This document shows positions 1-8,371 of a DNA stretch of 20,600 nucleotides, piece after piece. Source of the DNA: Oleispira sp963933055 (GTDB lineage: Bacteria > Pseudomonadota > Gammaproteobacteria > Pseudomonadales > Oceanobacteraceae); the NCBI GenBank assembly GCA_963933055.1, contig CAWVSY010000063.1, positions 1 through 20,600 of the forward strand, given 5' to 3'. Below the pieces are notes generated by a model. It ran no database searches. It was not told the DNA's origin and saw only the letters and a list, made by a program, of their open reading frames with translations. A program made the position numbers and the translations under genes. The first letter of the stretch is position 1; each line of letters starts with the position of its first letter.

Positions 1-731
1 GGCAATGCAACCCCTGTCGTGAAACCCGCTAGGTCTGAACATAAGTACAATACGGCTGCGGCAACTTCTTCTGGCTGACCAATACGGCCAACAGGGTGAA
101 GATTATTAATAAATTGTTCTTTTTGTGGATCGTTTTCTATGGCACGTCTAACCATTTCTGTATCGATAGCGGCAGGACAGATTGCGTTAACGCGTAAGCC
201 TTTTCTACCGTATTCAACTGCGGCCGATTTTGTTAGCCCTATAACTGCGTGCTTACTGGCGCTGTAGATGCTCATTTTTGGTGCTGCGCCTAAACCTGCA
301 ATGGATGCGGTATTGACTATGGCTGATGTTGATTGTTTTAGTAATGCAGGGATTTGATATTTCATGCAACGCCAAACGCCTTTGACATTTACGTCCATTA
401 CTTTGTCGTAAGTTGCTTCGTCGCCATCGGCTAATTTACTGTGTTCAATTTCGATACCGGCATTATTAAATGCAATGTCGAGTTTGCCATACGTTTCTAT
501 CGTGCCATCAACCATAGATTGAACATCTTGGTCTTTTGTCACATCACAAAGAATAAAAGTCGCGATGCCACCCGCTTGTGTAATAAGTGCTGTGGTTTCT
601 TCACCAGCGCTGCGACTCATATCGGCAACAACAACGCTTGCACCTTGTTGCCCGAATGCAATTGCGGTTGCACGGCCGATGCCATTGCCCGCACCGGTAA
701 TTAAAACGACTTTATCTGTAAAATTATTCAA
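1..731 (-). CDS. Short-chain dehydrogenase/reductase (SDR), C-terminus cut by window edge
   Basis: NAD(P)-dependent oxidoreductase of the classical SDR family; the substrate is not predictable. The first 243 residues are present. Visible are the Rossmann motif TGAGNGIG (residues 12-19), NNAG (89-92), the structural Asn in DVNVKG (N115), catalytic Ser143 in NTASIAGL, and Y156-SAS-K160. The last residues seen, TTGVAL, normally precede a P-V-D-G-G end, so only about ten residues are missing beyond base 1. The start is TTG at 729-731: it lies directly before the first beta strand, has AGGTAA about 6 bases upstream, and no better in-frame ATG is near. It follows the FAD monooxygenase gene on the same strand with a 144-base gap. 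Family certain, function open. Confidence 0.93.
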   Translation of the reverse strand, partial: MNNFTDKVVLITGAGNGIGRATAIAFGQQGASVVVADMSRSAGEETTALITQAGGIATFILCDVTKDQDVQSMVDGTIETYGKLDIAFNNAGIEIEHSKLADGDEATYDKVMDVNVKGVWRCMKYQIPALLKQSTSAIVNTASIAGLGAAPKMSIYSASKHAVIGLTKSAAVEYGRKGLRVNAICPAAIDTEMVRRAIENDPQKEQFINNLHPVGRIGQPEEVAAAVLYLCSDLAGFTTGVAL

Positions 732-792
732 AACTATTACCTAAATATGTGTGACTTTTTATTGATTGATCACTACACCTTAAGTGCTTTTT

Positions 793-818
793 AAAGATTG
801 GAGAAATTCCTAATCTTT
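793..818. repeat. Inverted repeat in the leader of the SDR gene
   Basis: Arms AAAGATT (793-799) and AATCTTT (812-818) enclose a further three-base pair GGA/TCC type stem. No T-run follows on either strand, so it is a poor terminator. It lies between the candidate promoter and the TTG start of the SDR gene, so it could be an RNA hairpin in the leader or an operator. Confidence 0.35.
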
Positions 819-826
819 ATGACTGT

Positions 827-856
827 GTATAAGTATGGATAATTGTGGGTAATCAA
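827..856 (-). promoter_or_regulatory. Candidate promoter of the SDR gene
   Basis: On the minus strand TTGATT (851-856) and TTATAC (827-832) are separated by 18 bases, a fair sigma-70 match, about 95 bases before the SDR start. Pattern reading only. Confidence 0.35.
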
Positions 857-875
857 TCATCACTCAGTTAAGCGA

Positions 876-2336
876 TTACTTTAAATGCCGCCCTCTGGGT
901 TCATCACCTTCATGAAGCACGCTATCGGTATGTAAAAATTCTGCGGCGGCAGCAGATTCTTGTACTTTTTTTGAACTGCGCTGCAGCATTTCTGTTTCAA
1001 ATTCGGTTAGTACACGTGCTCGAATACCCGCTTCACGCCAATTTGATAACGGGCGACATTCACGGGTAATGGTACGCGCCAGTGATAATGCATCTAATAA
1101 GGCTTGGTTTGCGCCTTGCCCTTTAAATGGACTCATCGGATGTGCCGCATCGCCAATTAAGGTGACGTATTCATTTTTTTCTAATAATTCAGGTTCAAGC
1201 AAGGCGCGGTCATAAACGGGATAGCCAGAAACCTGTGCAATTTGGGTAGCGGCAATAATTTGAGGAATCGGATCGTGCCATGGGCAGCGTTTTAAAGCTT
1301 CTTTTTTTAGCGCTTCTGATCCTTGAGCACTTAACGCTTTTGCGTCTTCTTCCGGCATGGGAAAGCTAAGCTGCCACATAATCGAATCTTTTGTGAACGG
1401 CATAATATAAATTCGTTCATTGCCATTAGCCGTTTGAAAAACGGTAGCGGAATCTAATAGTGTGCGCTCGTCACATTGAATATCTGATAATGGGCAAATT
1501 CCCAGAATGACAAGGCAGTCTAGATAGCGTAACGGAGCAGCGTCTTCACCAATTAATAGTTTGCGGACACTACTACGAATGCCATCGGCACCAACGACAA
1601 GATCGGCATGAGTCTGTTTAATGTCATCCTGAATGCCTTCTTCATCCACCAGCTGAAAGCTTAAATCAACGCCACTCATATTGCTTTGGCATTCTTTAAG
1701 GTCTATTAACTGATGACCCCACTTCACCGATGCGTGCCCACCCAGTTGCTCCAATAATGCTGAGCGTAATAGCTGTCGGGCGATATGAATATTGGTGCGC
1801 TTCGGTACGCTGTCTTCATCTGACAAACCTAATCGCCTAACACCCCATTCGCCTAATACTTTACCATCGGTATTATGCACAACGTGTTTGGTCGAAATTA
1901 TGCCTTCGTCCAGCGAGAATACACCAAAGCCTTCTATGGCTTTACTTGCTTGCTGCAGGGTGAGTCCATAGCCTTGAGATCGAGCATCAAAACTGCTATC
2001 ACGCTCATAAAGAGTGAAAGGAATACCACGATGCTTGCAGGCAACCGCTAAGGCAACGCCACCGATGCCGCCGCCAATGATGGCGACGTGTGGATAATTT
2101 TCGGTATCGGGTAGTGCATACGATGCAGAAGACACCAAACCGGAGCCTTTGCAGTTTAAGCATAAATCGAGATGCGCTTTAGGACGAACAGGTGCAGGGC
2201 CTTCGCTATTGGACTTTTCAAACTCTTCAAGCTCTTTTAAGAAACGCAGTCGCACTTTTTTACGAAGTCTTTTGCTTCTTCTGCCTCGCCCTAAACATTT
2301 TGGGCAAGTTGCCCAGCACCCTTCTTCACTGTTCAA
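876..2336 (-). CDS. FAD-dependent monooxygenase (PHBH/salicylate hydroxylase type) with N-terminal DnaJ-like zinc-binding motif pair
   Basis: A group A flavoprotein monooxygenase of 486 residues. FAD motifs are IIGGGIGG (about 86-93), the DG motif around DLVVGADGIR (245-254) and the GD motif IGDAAHP (394-400) followed by FKGQGANQALLDA. The substrate is unknown; the family hydroxylates aromatic rings and other activated carbons with NAD(P)H and O2. The odd part is the first 80 residues: two CxxCxGxG motifs, C11-PK-C14-LGRG and C59-LN-C62-KGSG, separated by a basic helix-rich stretch. This is the pattern of a DnaJ zinc cluster, and the family normally starts at the Rossmann strand. The start is TTG at 2334-2336; the motif at residue 11 requires a start this far upstream, and AGAAG precedes it. 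It lies 39 bases after the VF530-type gene, so the two are probably cotranscribed. Confidence 0.9.
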   Translation of the reverse strand: MNSEEGCWATCPKCLGRGRRSKRLRKKVRLRFLKELEEFEKSNSEGPAPVRPKAHLDLCLNCKGSGLVSSASYALPDTENYPHVAIIGGGIGGVALAVACKHRGIPFTLYERDSSFDARSQGYGLTLQQASKAIEGFGVFSLDEGIISTKHVVHNTDGKVLGEWGVRRLGLSDEDSVPKRTNIHIARQLLRSALLEQLGGHASVKWGHQLIDLKECQSNMSGVDLSFQLVDEEGIQDDIKQTHADLVVGADGIRSSVRKLLIGEDAAPLRYLDCLVILGICPLSDIQCDERTLLDSATVFQTANGNERIYIMPFTKDSIMWQLSFPMPEEDAKALSAQGSEALKKEALKRCPWHDPIPQIIAATQIAQVSGYPVYDRALLEPELLEKNEYVTLIGDAAHPMSPFKGQGANQALLDALSLARTITRECRPLSNWREAGIRARVLTEFETEMLQRSSKKVQESAAAAEFLHTDSVLHEGDEPRGRHLK

Positions 2337-2375
2337 TACTTCTCTGCCTTTCTTTTATATGGAGCTTTAGCGACT

Positions 2376-2993
2376 CTACTCTTTCCACTTAGCCCAAGGA
2401 TCAGAGCTACCACTGGATGGAGTTTTATCATCCGTGCTTTTTTTGTCGTCGCTCTTATTAAACGAATTAGAATAAGAATTTCCACCAAAAGGCTTAGCCG
2501 TTTTAGGTTTATCATTTTGATAGGGGCTATTTGAAGCAGAGCTATTTGAAGCAGGGCGCTTCGGCTTGGTGGCTTTTTCGTTGCCAAATTTCTTACCATG
2601 GCGGTAGCCAGTACCGTTACCGAATTCTGCTGCTTTTTGAGCACGCTTCTCGCGTAGTTTTTCCGCATCTTCTAGGCTGAGTTCATTTGGCTCACCAGGA
2701 ACTTGATCCTGTGGAATGGTGCGATCTCTTGGTGGCAGTTCAAATTCTTTTGCTGAGGCACGCGGCAAACTCATATATTCGTACAGGTAAAAACCTTCTA
2801 CTTTCTCGCGTGCCCAGTCAGTTTTCTTAAGAAACTTTTCACTCGATTCAATGCTTGGATTAGCATTGAAACAGTTAATATTTAAATAAGCGTATAAAAT
2901 CTCAAACCCATAATGGTCAGATAATATCGTGATTAGCTTATTCAACCCGATGCCATGCAATGGGTTATTTTGATAGTTAGTTTTGTCGTTCAT
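2376..2993 (-). CDS. VF530 family (DUF2132) protein with long low-complexity C-terminal tail
   Basis: Residues 9-75 match the VF530/DUF2132 fold: NNPLHGIGLNKLITILSDHY, then INCFNANPSIESSEKFLKKT and WAREKVEGFYLY. Family members are small (about 75-90 residues), are reported as DNA-binding, and have no settled role. This protein has 205 residues. The extra 130 form a charged, Ser/Asn/Lys/Asp-rich tail with no predicted fold, including a KxxP-rich segment, an Asn/Ser repeat and a terminal SDPWAKWKE. The ATG start fits the first conserved residues and follows the aldo-keto reductase stop by 33 bases. Cytoplasmic; the tail is likely disordered and may bind nucleic acid or a partner (inference). 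Confidence 0.85.
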   Translation of the reverse strand: MNDKTNYQNNPLHGIGLNKLITILSDHYGFEILYAYLNINCFNANPSIESSEKFLKKTDWAREKVEGFYLYEYMSLPRASAKEFELPPRDRTIPQDQVPGEPNELSLEDAEKLREKRAQKAAEFGNGTGYRHGKKFGNEKATKPKRPASNSSASNSPYQNDKPKTAKPFGGNSYSNSFNKSDDKKSTDDKTPSSGSSDPWAKWKE

Positions 2994-3026
2994 GTTATTA
3001 CTCGATCTTTATATGTCATTTAATAC

Positions 3027-4067
3027 TTAAAAAAGCATAGGATATTTGCGGCGAAGTAGGCTGATTTCATTCAGCACTTCTGCACTTAACGAGACATTAA
3101 TGGAATCGATATTGCTGCGCAGCTGTTCCATTGTCGTTGCGCCAATTAATGTGGAACTAACGAAAGGCTGTTGGTTTACAAAAGCGATGGCCATTTGGCA
3201 AGGATCTAAATCATAACGTTGAGCAAGGGCGATGTATTCCGCCGTTGCGGCGTCGGTCTGTGCTCCGCCTCTGTGCTCTACGCGGGTTTCAATGGTTAAG
3301 CGTGCGCCTTCTGGCTGTGCGCCATTCAGGTATTTGCCACTCAAAATACCACGCGTTAATGGCGACCAAGCCAATAACCCACAATCTTCACTGAGTGAAA
3401 TTTCACTCAAGTCTGGCTCGAAGTTACGGCACAATAATGAGTATTCATTTTGAATACTCGCCATGCGCGGTAAGTCATGCTTTTCAGCCAGCTGCAGCCA
3501 TTTATTCATGCCCCAAGCGGTTTCATTCGATAATCCAATATGTCGAATCTTGCCGTCTTTAATCAAGCCTTGGAATACGTGCAAACATTCTAAAAAGTTA
3601 TCTTCTTCTGCTTGCGGATCAAACTCAGGCGCGAAGTCCCAAGTTTTACCAAAATGATACGATCCACGATTTGGCCAGTGCAGCTGGTATAAATCAATGT
3701 AGTCAGTATGTAAGCGGCCTAAGCTGCTCTCTACTGCGGCCAAGATATTGGCTTTATCGATGTGATTTTTACCTTCACGAATCCAAGCCAAACCAGGGCC
3801 TGCGATTTTTGAAGCCAGAATCACCTGCTCACGATTACTACGTTCTTTAAACCAGTTCCCGATAATCTCTTCTGTTTTACCATACGTATCAGGGCTTGGC
3901 GGAATAGCGTACATCTCGGCGGTATCAAAGAAGTTTATGCCTTGCTCTAACGCATAATCCATCTGTTCGAAGCCTTGCGCTTGGGTATTCTGCAACCCCC
4001 AAGTCATGGTACCTAAGCCAATTAAGCTGATGTCTAAGTCGGTTCTGCCGAGTTTACGATATTCCAT
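3027..4067 (-). CDS. tas: Tas-like NADP(H)-dependent aldo-keto reductase
   Basis: 346 residues, the usual length of E. coli Tas, and it aligns with it by eye over its full length (LGLGTMTWG, DTAEMYAIPPSPDTYGKTE, DLYQLHWPNR, GLSNETAWGM, LLAWSPLTRGILSGKYLNGA, STLIGATTMEQLRSNI). The catalytic tetrad of the aldo-keto reductases is present as D48, Y53, K87 and H130. It is a cytosolic TIM barrel reducing carbonyls with NADPH; the physiological substrate of Tas is not known. It starts with ATG 11 bases after the stop of the XRE regulator gene, which suggests a common transcript and possibly control by that regulator. Confidence 0.93.
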   Translation of the reverse strand: MEYRKLGRTDLDISLIGLGTMTWGLQNTQAQGFEQMDYALEQGINFFDTAEMYAIPPSPDTYGKTEEIIGNWFKERSNREQVILASKIAGPGLAWIREGKNHIDKANILAAVESSLGRLHTDYIDLYQLHWPNRGSYHFGKTWDFAPEFDPQAEEDNFLECLHVFQGLIKDGKIRHIGLSNETAWGMNKWLQLAEKHDLPRMASIQNEYSLLCRNFEPDLSEISLSEDCGLLAWSPLTRGILSGKYLNGAQPEGARLTIETRVEHRGGAQTDAATAEYIALAQRYDLDPCQMAIAFVNQQPFVSSTLIGATTMEQLRSNIDSINVSLSAEVLNEISLLRRKYPMLF

Positions 4068-4078
4068 AAATGAAGCCT

Positions 4079-4471
4079 TTATATTTTCTTGTAGATAATA
4101 GAAACAGGTATACCTAAATCAATAAATTTTTGTCTTACGCGAAACAATACAACACCAAACGTCATTGTTGGAAGTCCTGCAAAAGCTGGGTAAGCGGCTG
4201 CTAGGTCTTCGGCTTCAATAAAGCGTTCCAAAACAACACCTTGCTGGCCACCGTTTTTCATTGATTCTTGATGAAAGTCGAAAATTTCAGCAACGGTTTT
4301 ATTCACTAAGTCATCAAAGCCTACTAGGGTATCAACAACACCTTGTGGTGGCTGTTTTTTACCGGATTCCCACTTACGAAGGGTGCGCTCATCAACGTCG
4401 ATCACTTTAACTAAGGTTGAAATTGTAAGGCCAAGGGACTCGCGTAGGGTTTTAAATTCTGCTGAATGCAT
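4079..4471 (-). CDS. XRE-type helix-turn-helix regulator, possibly YdiL/DUF1870-like
   Basis: 130 residues. Residues 5-45 form a helix-turn-helix of the XRE class: FKTLRESLGLTISTL, then VDERTLRKWESGKKQPP, where the W-E-S-G recognition end is typical. The remaining 85 residues carry an aromatic-rich, mixed helix/strand domain (AAAYPAFAGLPTMTFGVVLF). This layout resembles YdiL/DUF1870 proteins, but I cannot confirm that family by eye. It is the first gene of the minus-strand run ending in the aldo-keto reductase, and a palindrome sits inside its promoter, so autoregulation is likely. ATG start. Confidence 0.78.
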   Translation of the reverse strand: MHSAEFKTLRESLGLTISTLVKVIDVDERTLRKWESGKKQPPQGVVDTLVGFDDLVNKTVAEIFDFHQESMKNGGQQGVVLERFIEAEDLAAAYPAFAGLPTMTFGVVLFRVRQKFIDLGIPVSIIYKKI

Positions 4472-4497
4472 AAAGGTTGCTCTTAAATACTGCTAAT

Positions 4498-4525
4498 TTG
4501 ATATCGTTCTGACAGGTACTGTCGA
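4498..4525 (-). promoter_or_regulatory. Promoter of the XRE regulator gene with overlapping operator-like palindrome
   Basis: On the minus strand TCGACA (4520-4525) and TATCAA (4498-4503) are spaced by 16 bases, 27 bases before the ATG. The palindrome GACAG-GTA-CTGTC (4511-4523) overlaps the -35 and spacer. A palindrome placed there would let a bound repressor block RNA polymerase, the usual form of autoregulation for small helix-turn-helix repressors. Confidence 0.45.
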
Positions 4526-4581
4526 TTTAGGTGGGCATTCTACCATGCTCTAGCGGCTTGTTTTTGATAGAATCCACAATC

Positions 4582-6204
4582 ATGTTTAATTTAGATGGAT
4601 CTATTGTGCGCTTTTATCACCTTTTACTGATCTTGCTTCAATTTCAACTTATATCCTTAGCTCACAGCACTACTGAGTTGGGCGGCTCTATAAACTTTAA
4701 TGCAGAGACACTAAGCAAATATATTACCCACAGCTCTGTATTGGCAGAGAACTGGAAGATGGACCAAGGTGGAAGCTCTACTCTAGTCCCAGGAGGTGCA
4801 CATCAGCAATATGGCAGCTCAGCTTTTAAGATAATACCTAAATTCAGTAGCTCTAAACTAACACTATCATTTTTTTCTGTTTTTATGCCTATGACAGCTT
4901 CTGACTTATCCTCCTGCAATTTCTATATTTTGGCAGACCGACAGAAGCTGTTATTTTCAGATTCAACCCAGGTTGATTTTACGACTTCAGCCGTTGATAT
5001 AAACGTCCCCCAAAATACTAAAAGTATTGAAGTGGGAATTTTGCCTTCTACTGATAAAACCTTTACCTGCAATTTGAGACTTTCTTCTATTGCCATAGAA
5101 GAAAGGCCTGACAATAATGACCTTGACGGTGATGCGATTACAAATGATAAAGATAACTGCCCTACTCTATGGAACCCAAACCAAATAGATACCAACTTTG
5201 ATAATATTGGCGATAGCTGTACCTTTGATCGCTCGCAATACTTTTCATCTGATATGCCGACTGAGTGCATCAGTTCCTCAAGTATTGGGCCTGATAATGA
5301 TGCTGATGGAGTGTCTGATCTTTGTGATAGCGACGATGATAACGATACCATTAGTGATTTAAATGAACTTCATTGGGGGATGGATGTTTTTACTGCTTTC
5401 GATTTCGATCTTGAGCAAGAGACGGATCATGATAAAGATGGACTAATGAGTTCAGATGAAATTGGATATGGTTATTCGCCCTTTATTATAAATAAGCCAC
5501 CGATAGTAAAGCTTGATGGATTCTTTTTGAATCACAAAAACAGTGTACAAACACCTAACTCTGAAAGCATATTAGTATACCAATATGCATCAATAAATAA
5601 TCAGACGTTCTCTTTTGGTAGCAGGCACCCTAATTATCACTATGAACTAAATGAAGAATTATTACTGACGGGCACTTCCGTAGTAGATGAAGGCCCTATT
5701 GACTTCAAACACGAATTTCAGCCTGCCATTAGAATATTTCCATCACCTGTACTGGTGAGTCATGAATACAAAAGATCCATATCTGTAACTGCAATAGAAA
5801 CTGATAATATAACTGGCAAAACCGTTAGTATTCCTGCCTTAGTAACAGTGATTTCTAAAGTGGTGCTATCTGATGATGGGAAAAACTTAGGCTTCAACTA
5901 TTTACTGCATATATCGAATAAAAATACATCTGATCTAATAATCAGAAAACTTAATGAGCCAACTATTTGGAATGTAACGAAAGGGATCATAGGATTAGGA
6001 GAATTAGATAATTACACATCGTTAGTTGAATACATTCCTCCAGGGACTAAGCCTGAAACCGTAAATCCCCAGTCTAGTGAAAGTTCCTCTAGTAACAAGT
6101 CAGGAGGTGCTTTTCATTTCATATTTGTGCTCACCTTATTCGCTATTCTAAAAGTTGTACGCTTAGATAAACCTTATCTTTACGTTAAAAGAACACGTAA
6201 TTAA
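4582..6204 (+). CDS. Secreted protein with thrombospondin type-3-like calcium repeats and GlyGly-CTERM-like tail
   Basis: 540 residues from the ATG at 4582. The frame is open from a GTG at 4531, but the ATG places a clean signal peptide at the front: hydrophobic core YHLLLILLQFQLISL and probable cleavage near LAHS, residue 29. Residues about 177-300 hold aspartate-rich repeats of the thrombospondin type-3 kind (DNNDLDGDAITNDKDNCP, DNDADGVSDLCDSDDDND, DHDKDGLMSSDE), which bind calcium. Paired cysteines in and around the repeats fit export. The end has a Ser-rich linker, Gly-Gly (508-509), a hydrophobic stretch and a basic tail. This is the layout of GlyGly-CTERM proteins cut by rhombosortase and exported by type II secretion, though the tail after the hydrophobic part is longer than usual. 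N-terminal domain and role unknown. Its stop lies one base from that of the convergent LysR gene. Confidence 0.82.
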   Translation: MFNLDGSIVRFYHLLLILLQFQLISLAHSTTELGGSINFNAETLSKYITHSSVLAENWKMDQGGSSTLVPGGAHQQYGSSAFKIIPKFSSSKLTLSFFSVFMPMTASDLSSCNFYILADRQKLLFSDSTQVDFTTSAVDINVPQNTKSIEVGILPSTDKTFTCNLRLSSIAIEERPDNNDLDGDAITNDKDNCPTLWNPNQIDTNFDNIGDSCTFDRSQYFSSDMPTECISSSSIGPDNDADGVSDLCDSDDDNDTISDLNELHWGMDVFTAFDFDLEQETDHDKDGLMSSDEIGYGYSPFIINKPPIVKLDGFFLNHKNSVQTPNSESILVYQYASINNQTFSFGSRHPNYHYELNEELLLTGTSVVDEGPIDFKHEFQPAIRIFPSPVLVSHEYKRSISVTAIETDNITGKTVSIPALVTVISKVVLSDDGKNLGFNYLLHISNKNTSDLIIRKLNEPTIWNVTKGIIGLGELDNYTSLVEYIPPGTKPETVNPQSSESSSSNKSGGAFHFIFVLTLFAILKVVRLDKPYLYVKRTRN

Positions 6205-6205
6205 G

Positions 6206-7105
6206 CTAATTCACCCAAGCTGCATTGTGGCAATGCTTGGATAAAAAATCGATAAAGATCCGCACCTTCGGAGGCACATGTTCACGGTGTGGATAAACCG
6301 CATAAACTCCGGTTGGCGGCAGTTGATAATCCGTCAGTAGCGGCTGTATTAATCCCTGATCAATATCGCCTTGCATAACAAACTTAGATAGCGCGGATAT
6401 CCCTTGCCCACTTTTTACCAAAGCAAGAACCGCTGCAACTGAATTACTCTTTAGCTGACTGTGCATTTGCACACTTTGCTTCTGACCTCTGTGTTCAAAT
6501 TGCCAGGTTAATGGCGAACTAAAAAGAGACAAGCTTACCCACTCGTGCTGCTGTAAATCTTGTGGTGTTTTAGGGGTGCCTTTTTGAGCTAAGTATTCAG
6601 GGCTGGCAAATACGATCACCGGCGTCTCACAAATTTTCTTCGCGACTAAATTTGAGTCTTGTAACCAGCCTATACGAATCGCTAAATCAACACCGTCTTC
6701 CACCATGTTGATGACTCGATCTTCTAATAATAAATCGATTTTCAATAGCGGATATAAGGCTCGCACTTGTTTAATCACAGGCACGAGGTGTTGTATTCCA
6801 AAATCGACAGGACACGAGATTCGCAGGGTGCCCGTGGGCTGGTTTTGATATTCACGTAATTCACTCAAGGCAATTTTGGTGCGACTAACAATATCAGCGC
6901 TATGGCGATAATAAATTTCACCAGCCTCGGTCAAACTTAGGCTACGCGTCGTGCGATTAAGCAGACGTACCCCCACTTCCTTTTCAAGCTGAGCAATTTG
7001 CTTACTTACTGCAGATTTCGCCACGCCAAGCTGGCGCGCCGCTTCAGAAAAACTCTTAGTCTCAACTACGCGGGTAAAAACCCCAATGCGCTTTAACTCA
7101 TCCAC
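6206..7105 (-). CDS. LysR-family transcriptional regulator (CrgA/AaeR-like group)
   Basis: 299 residues, the normal LysR length. The N-terminal winged helix-turn-helix (about 1-62) is clear: FTRVVETKSFSEAARQLGVA, KSAVSKQIAQLEKEVGVRLL, NRTTRSLSLTEAG. It is followed by a linker helix and a periplasmic-binding-like effector domain beginning at GTLRISCPVDFG. The sequence style is that of the large group regulating quinone, aldehyde or aromatic-compound reductases next door. It is divergently transcribed from the old-yellow-enzyme gene with a 163-base shared control region, so that gene is the likely target. ATG start. Confidence 0.92.
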   Translation of the reverse strand: MDELKRIGVFTRVVETKSFSEAARQLGVAKSAVSKQIAQLEKEVGVRLLNRTTRSLSLTEAGEIYYRHSADIVSRTKIALSELREYQNQPTGTLRISCPVDFGIQHLVPVIKQVRALYPLLKIDLLLEDRVINMVEDGVDLAIRIGWLQDSNLVAKKICETPVIVFASPEYLAQKGTPKTPQDLQQHEWVSLSLFSSPLTWQFEHRGQKQSVQMHSQLKSNSVAAVLALVKSGQGISALSKFVMQGDIDQGLIQPLLTDYQLPPTGVYAVYPHREHVPPKVRIFIDFLSKHCHNAAWVN

Positions 7106-7213
7106 TGCATCGACCTACTTCAAAATAGCTTAATCCCACTGTACACCAAAAGAGAACAAAGAAAGTACTTTTAGCCATCTAGTAGAAATATAAGAAACAG
7201 CTAATCTAACCTT

Positions 7214-7224
7214 ATCAACTTGAT
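7214..7224. promoter_or_regulatory. Candidate LysR operator dyad
   Basis: ATCAA-C-TTGAT is a perfect dyad in the control region shared by the LysR and reductase genes, about 45 bases before the reductase start. LysR proteins bind short interrupted dyads in such places. It does not exactly fit the T-N11-A form. Confidence 0.3.
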
Positions 7225-7268
7225 TCTCTTATCCAATAAACGAACTAAATCGTTCACAGGAGCGTAAC

Positions 7269-8321
7269 ATGAGCCACCTAAATACTTTATTTCACCCTGT
7301 CGACCTTGGGGCGAATCTAACCCTAAAAAACCGCATTATTATGGCCCCGTTAACACGTTCGATGGCGGATGACGATTTAGTACCGACTGAAGCCATGGCC
7401 GCATACTATGGCCGTCGCGCCGATGCAGGGCTGATCATTACTGAGGCGACGCTGGTTTCTCAAGAGGGCCAAGGTTATCCAAATGGCCCAGGGCTTTATA
7501 CTCAGGCACAGATTGATGGCTGGAAGAACGTGACTCAGCGAGTACATCAAAATGGCGGTAAGATTTTTGCTCAAATTTGGCATACAGGCCGCGTTTCTCA
7601 CTCTATTTACCATAATGGCCAACTACCGATGGCGCCTTCAGCGGTGCCTATTGTCGGCCATGGGCATGTGCCACTCACTGATAATTTGACCTACGAAACG
7701 CCACGTGAAATTACGATTGATGACATAAAACGAGTACAAAACCAGTTCGCTATGGCCGCTAAAAATGCCATTGAGGCAGGATTTGATGGCATCGAGATTC
7801 ACGGTGCTAATAGCTATCTGATTGATGAGTTTCTGCATTGGGATACCAATCGCCGTGAAGACGAATACGGTGGTACAGTAGAAAATATGGCTAGATTTTT
7901 GTTTGAGATTATCGATCAAATTAAAGCCGTCATTCCAGAAGGTAAAATTGGTCTGCGCCTTTCTCCTCAAGCCTATATCAACTTAGAACATGACGAGCGT
8001 GACAAACAAGTTTTTGATTATTTACTGCCTTTGCTAAATCAATATGACTTAGCCTATGTGCATACAGGTATGTTTAATGATGCACCTTATGAACACTTAG
8101 GCGGCACCGTAACTCAATATATTCGCAAACATTATCGCGGCACGTTAATCGCTTCAGGTGGATACAATGCCGAGACTGGTGCGACGCTGGTTGAAAATGG
8201 TGATGCTGATCTTATCGCGATCGGCAGAGCGTTTATTGCCAACCCTGATTATGTGGAAAAGGTGAAACAAGAAAAGGCTCTAGTAGAATACAGCAGTGAC
8301 ATGCTGGCTGAGCTTTTCTAA
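7269..8321 (+). CDS. Old yellow enzyme family alkene/N-ethylmaleimide reductase
   Basis: FMN-dependent TIM-barrel reductase of 350 residues. It acts on activated C=C bonds (enals, maleimides), and many relatives also reduce nitro compounds, using NAD(P)H. Visible are the N-terminal FMN site PLTRSM (28-32), AQIWHTGRVSH (101-111), and the ligand-binding pair H178 and N181 in IHGAN with the proton donor Y183. Then come the NRREDEYGGTVENMARF signature and the phosphate-binding C-terminal part ASGGYN...LIAIGRAFIANPD. The ATG has a good AGGAG 8 bases upstream. It resembles NemA of E. coli, but that gene is controlled by the TetR protein NemR, whereas here the divergent neighbour is LysR. Confidence 0.94.
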   Translation: MSHLNTLFHPVDLGANLTLKNRIIMAPLTRSMADDDLVPTEAMAAYYGRRADAGLIITEATLVSQEGQGYPNGPGLYTQAQIDGWKNVTQRVHQNGGKIFAQIWHTGRVSHSIYHNGQLPMAPSAVPIVGHGHVPLTDNLTYETPREITIDDIKRVQNQFAMAAKNAIEAGFDGIEIHGANSYLIDEFLHWDTNRREDEYGGTVENMARFLFEIIDQIKAVIPEGKIGLRLSPQAYINLEHDERDKQVFDYLLPLLNQYDLAYVHTGMFNDAPYEHLGGTVTQYIRKHYRGTLIASGGYNAETGATLVENGDADLIAIGRAFIANPDYVEKVKQEKALVEYSSDMLAELF

Positions 8322-8371
8322 AACAGGCTAATAGCGATAGAATAGGCAGGTAGTTTATTGCGGATAAAACA

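Noticed and set aside
2333..2668. Open frame of 111 codons on the minus strand
   Set aside because: Lies in another frame of the VF530-type gene tail; basic, low-complexity product typical of a shadow.
4079..4471. Anti-CRISPR-associated (Aca2-type) regulator
   Set aside because: General layout is similar to YdiL/Aca2, but no anti-CRISPR or phage genes are near and the neighbour is an aldo-keto reductase.
4531..4581. GTG start extending the calcium-repeat protein by 17 residues
   Set aside because: The extension would sit before a complete signal peptide that begins at the ATG at 4582.
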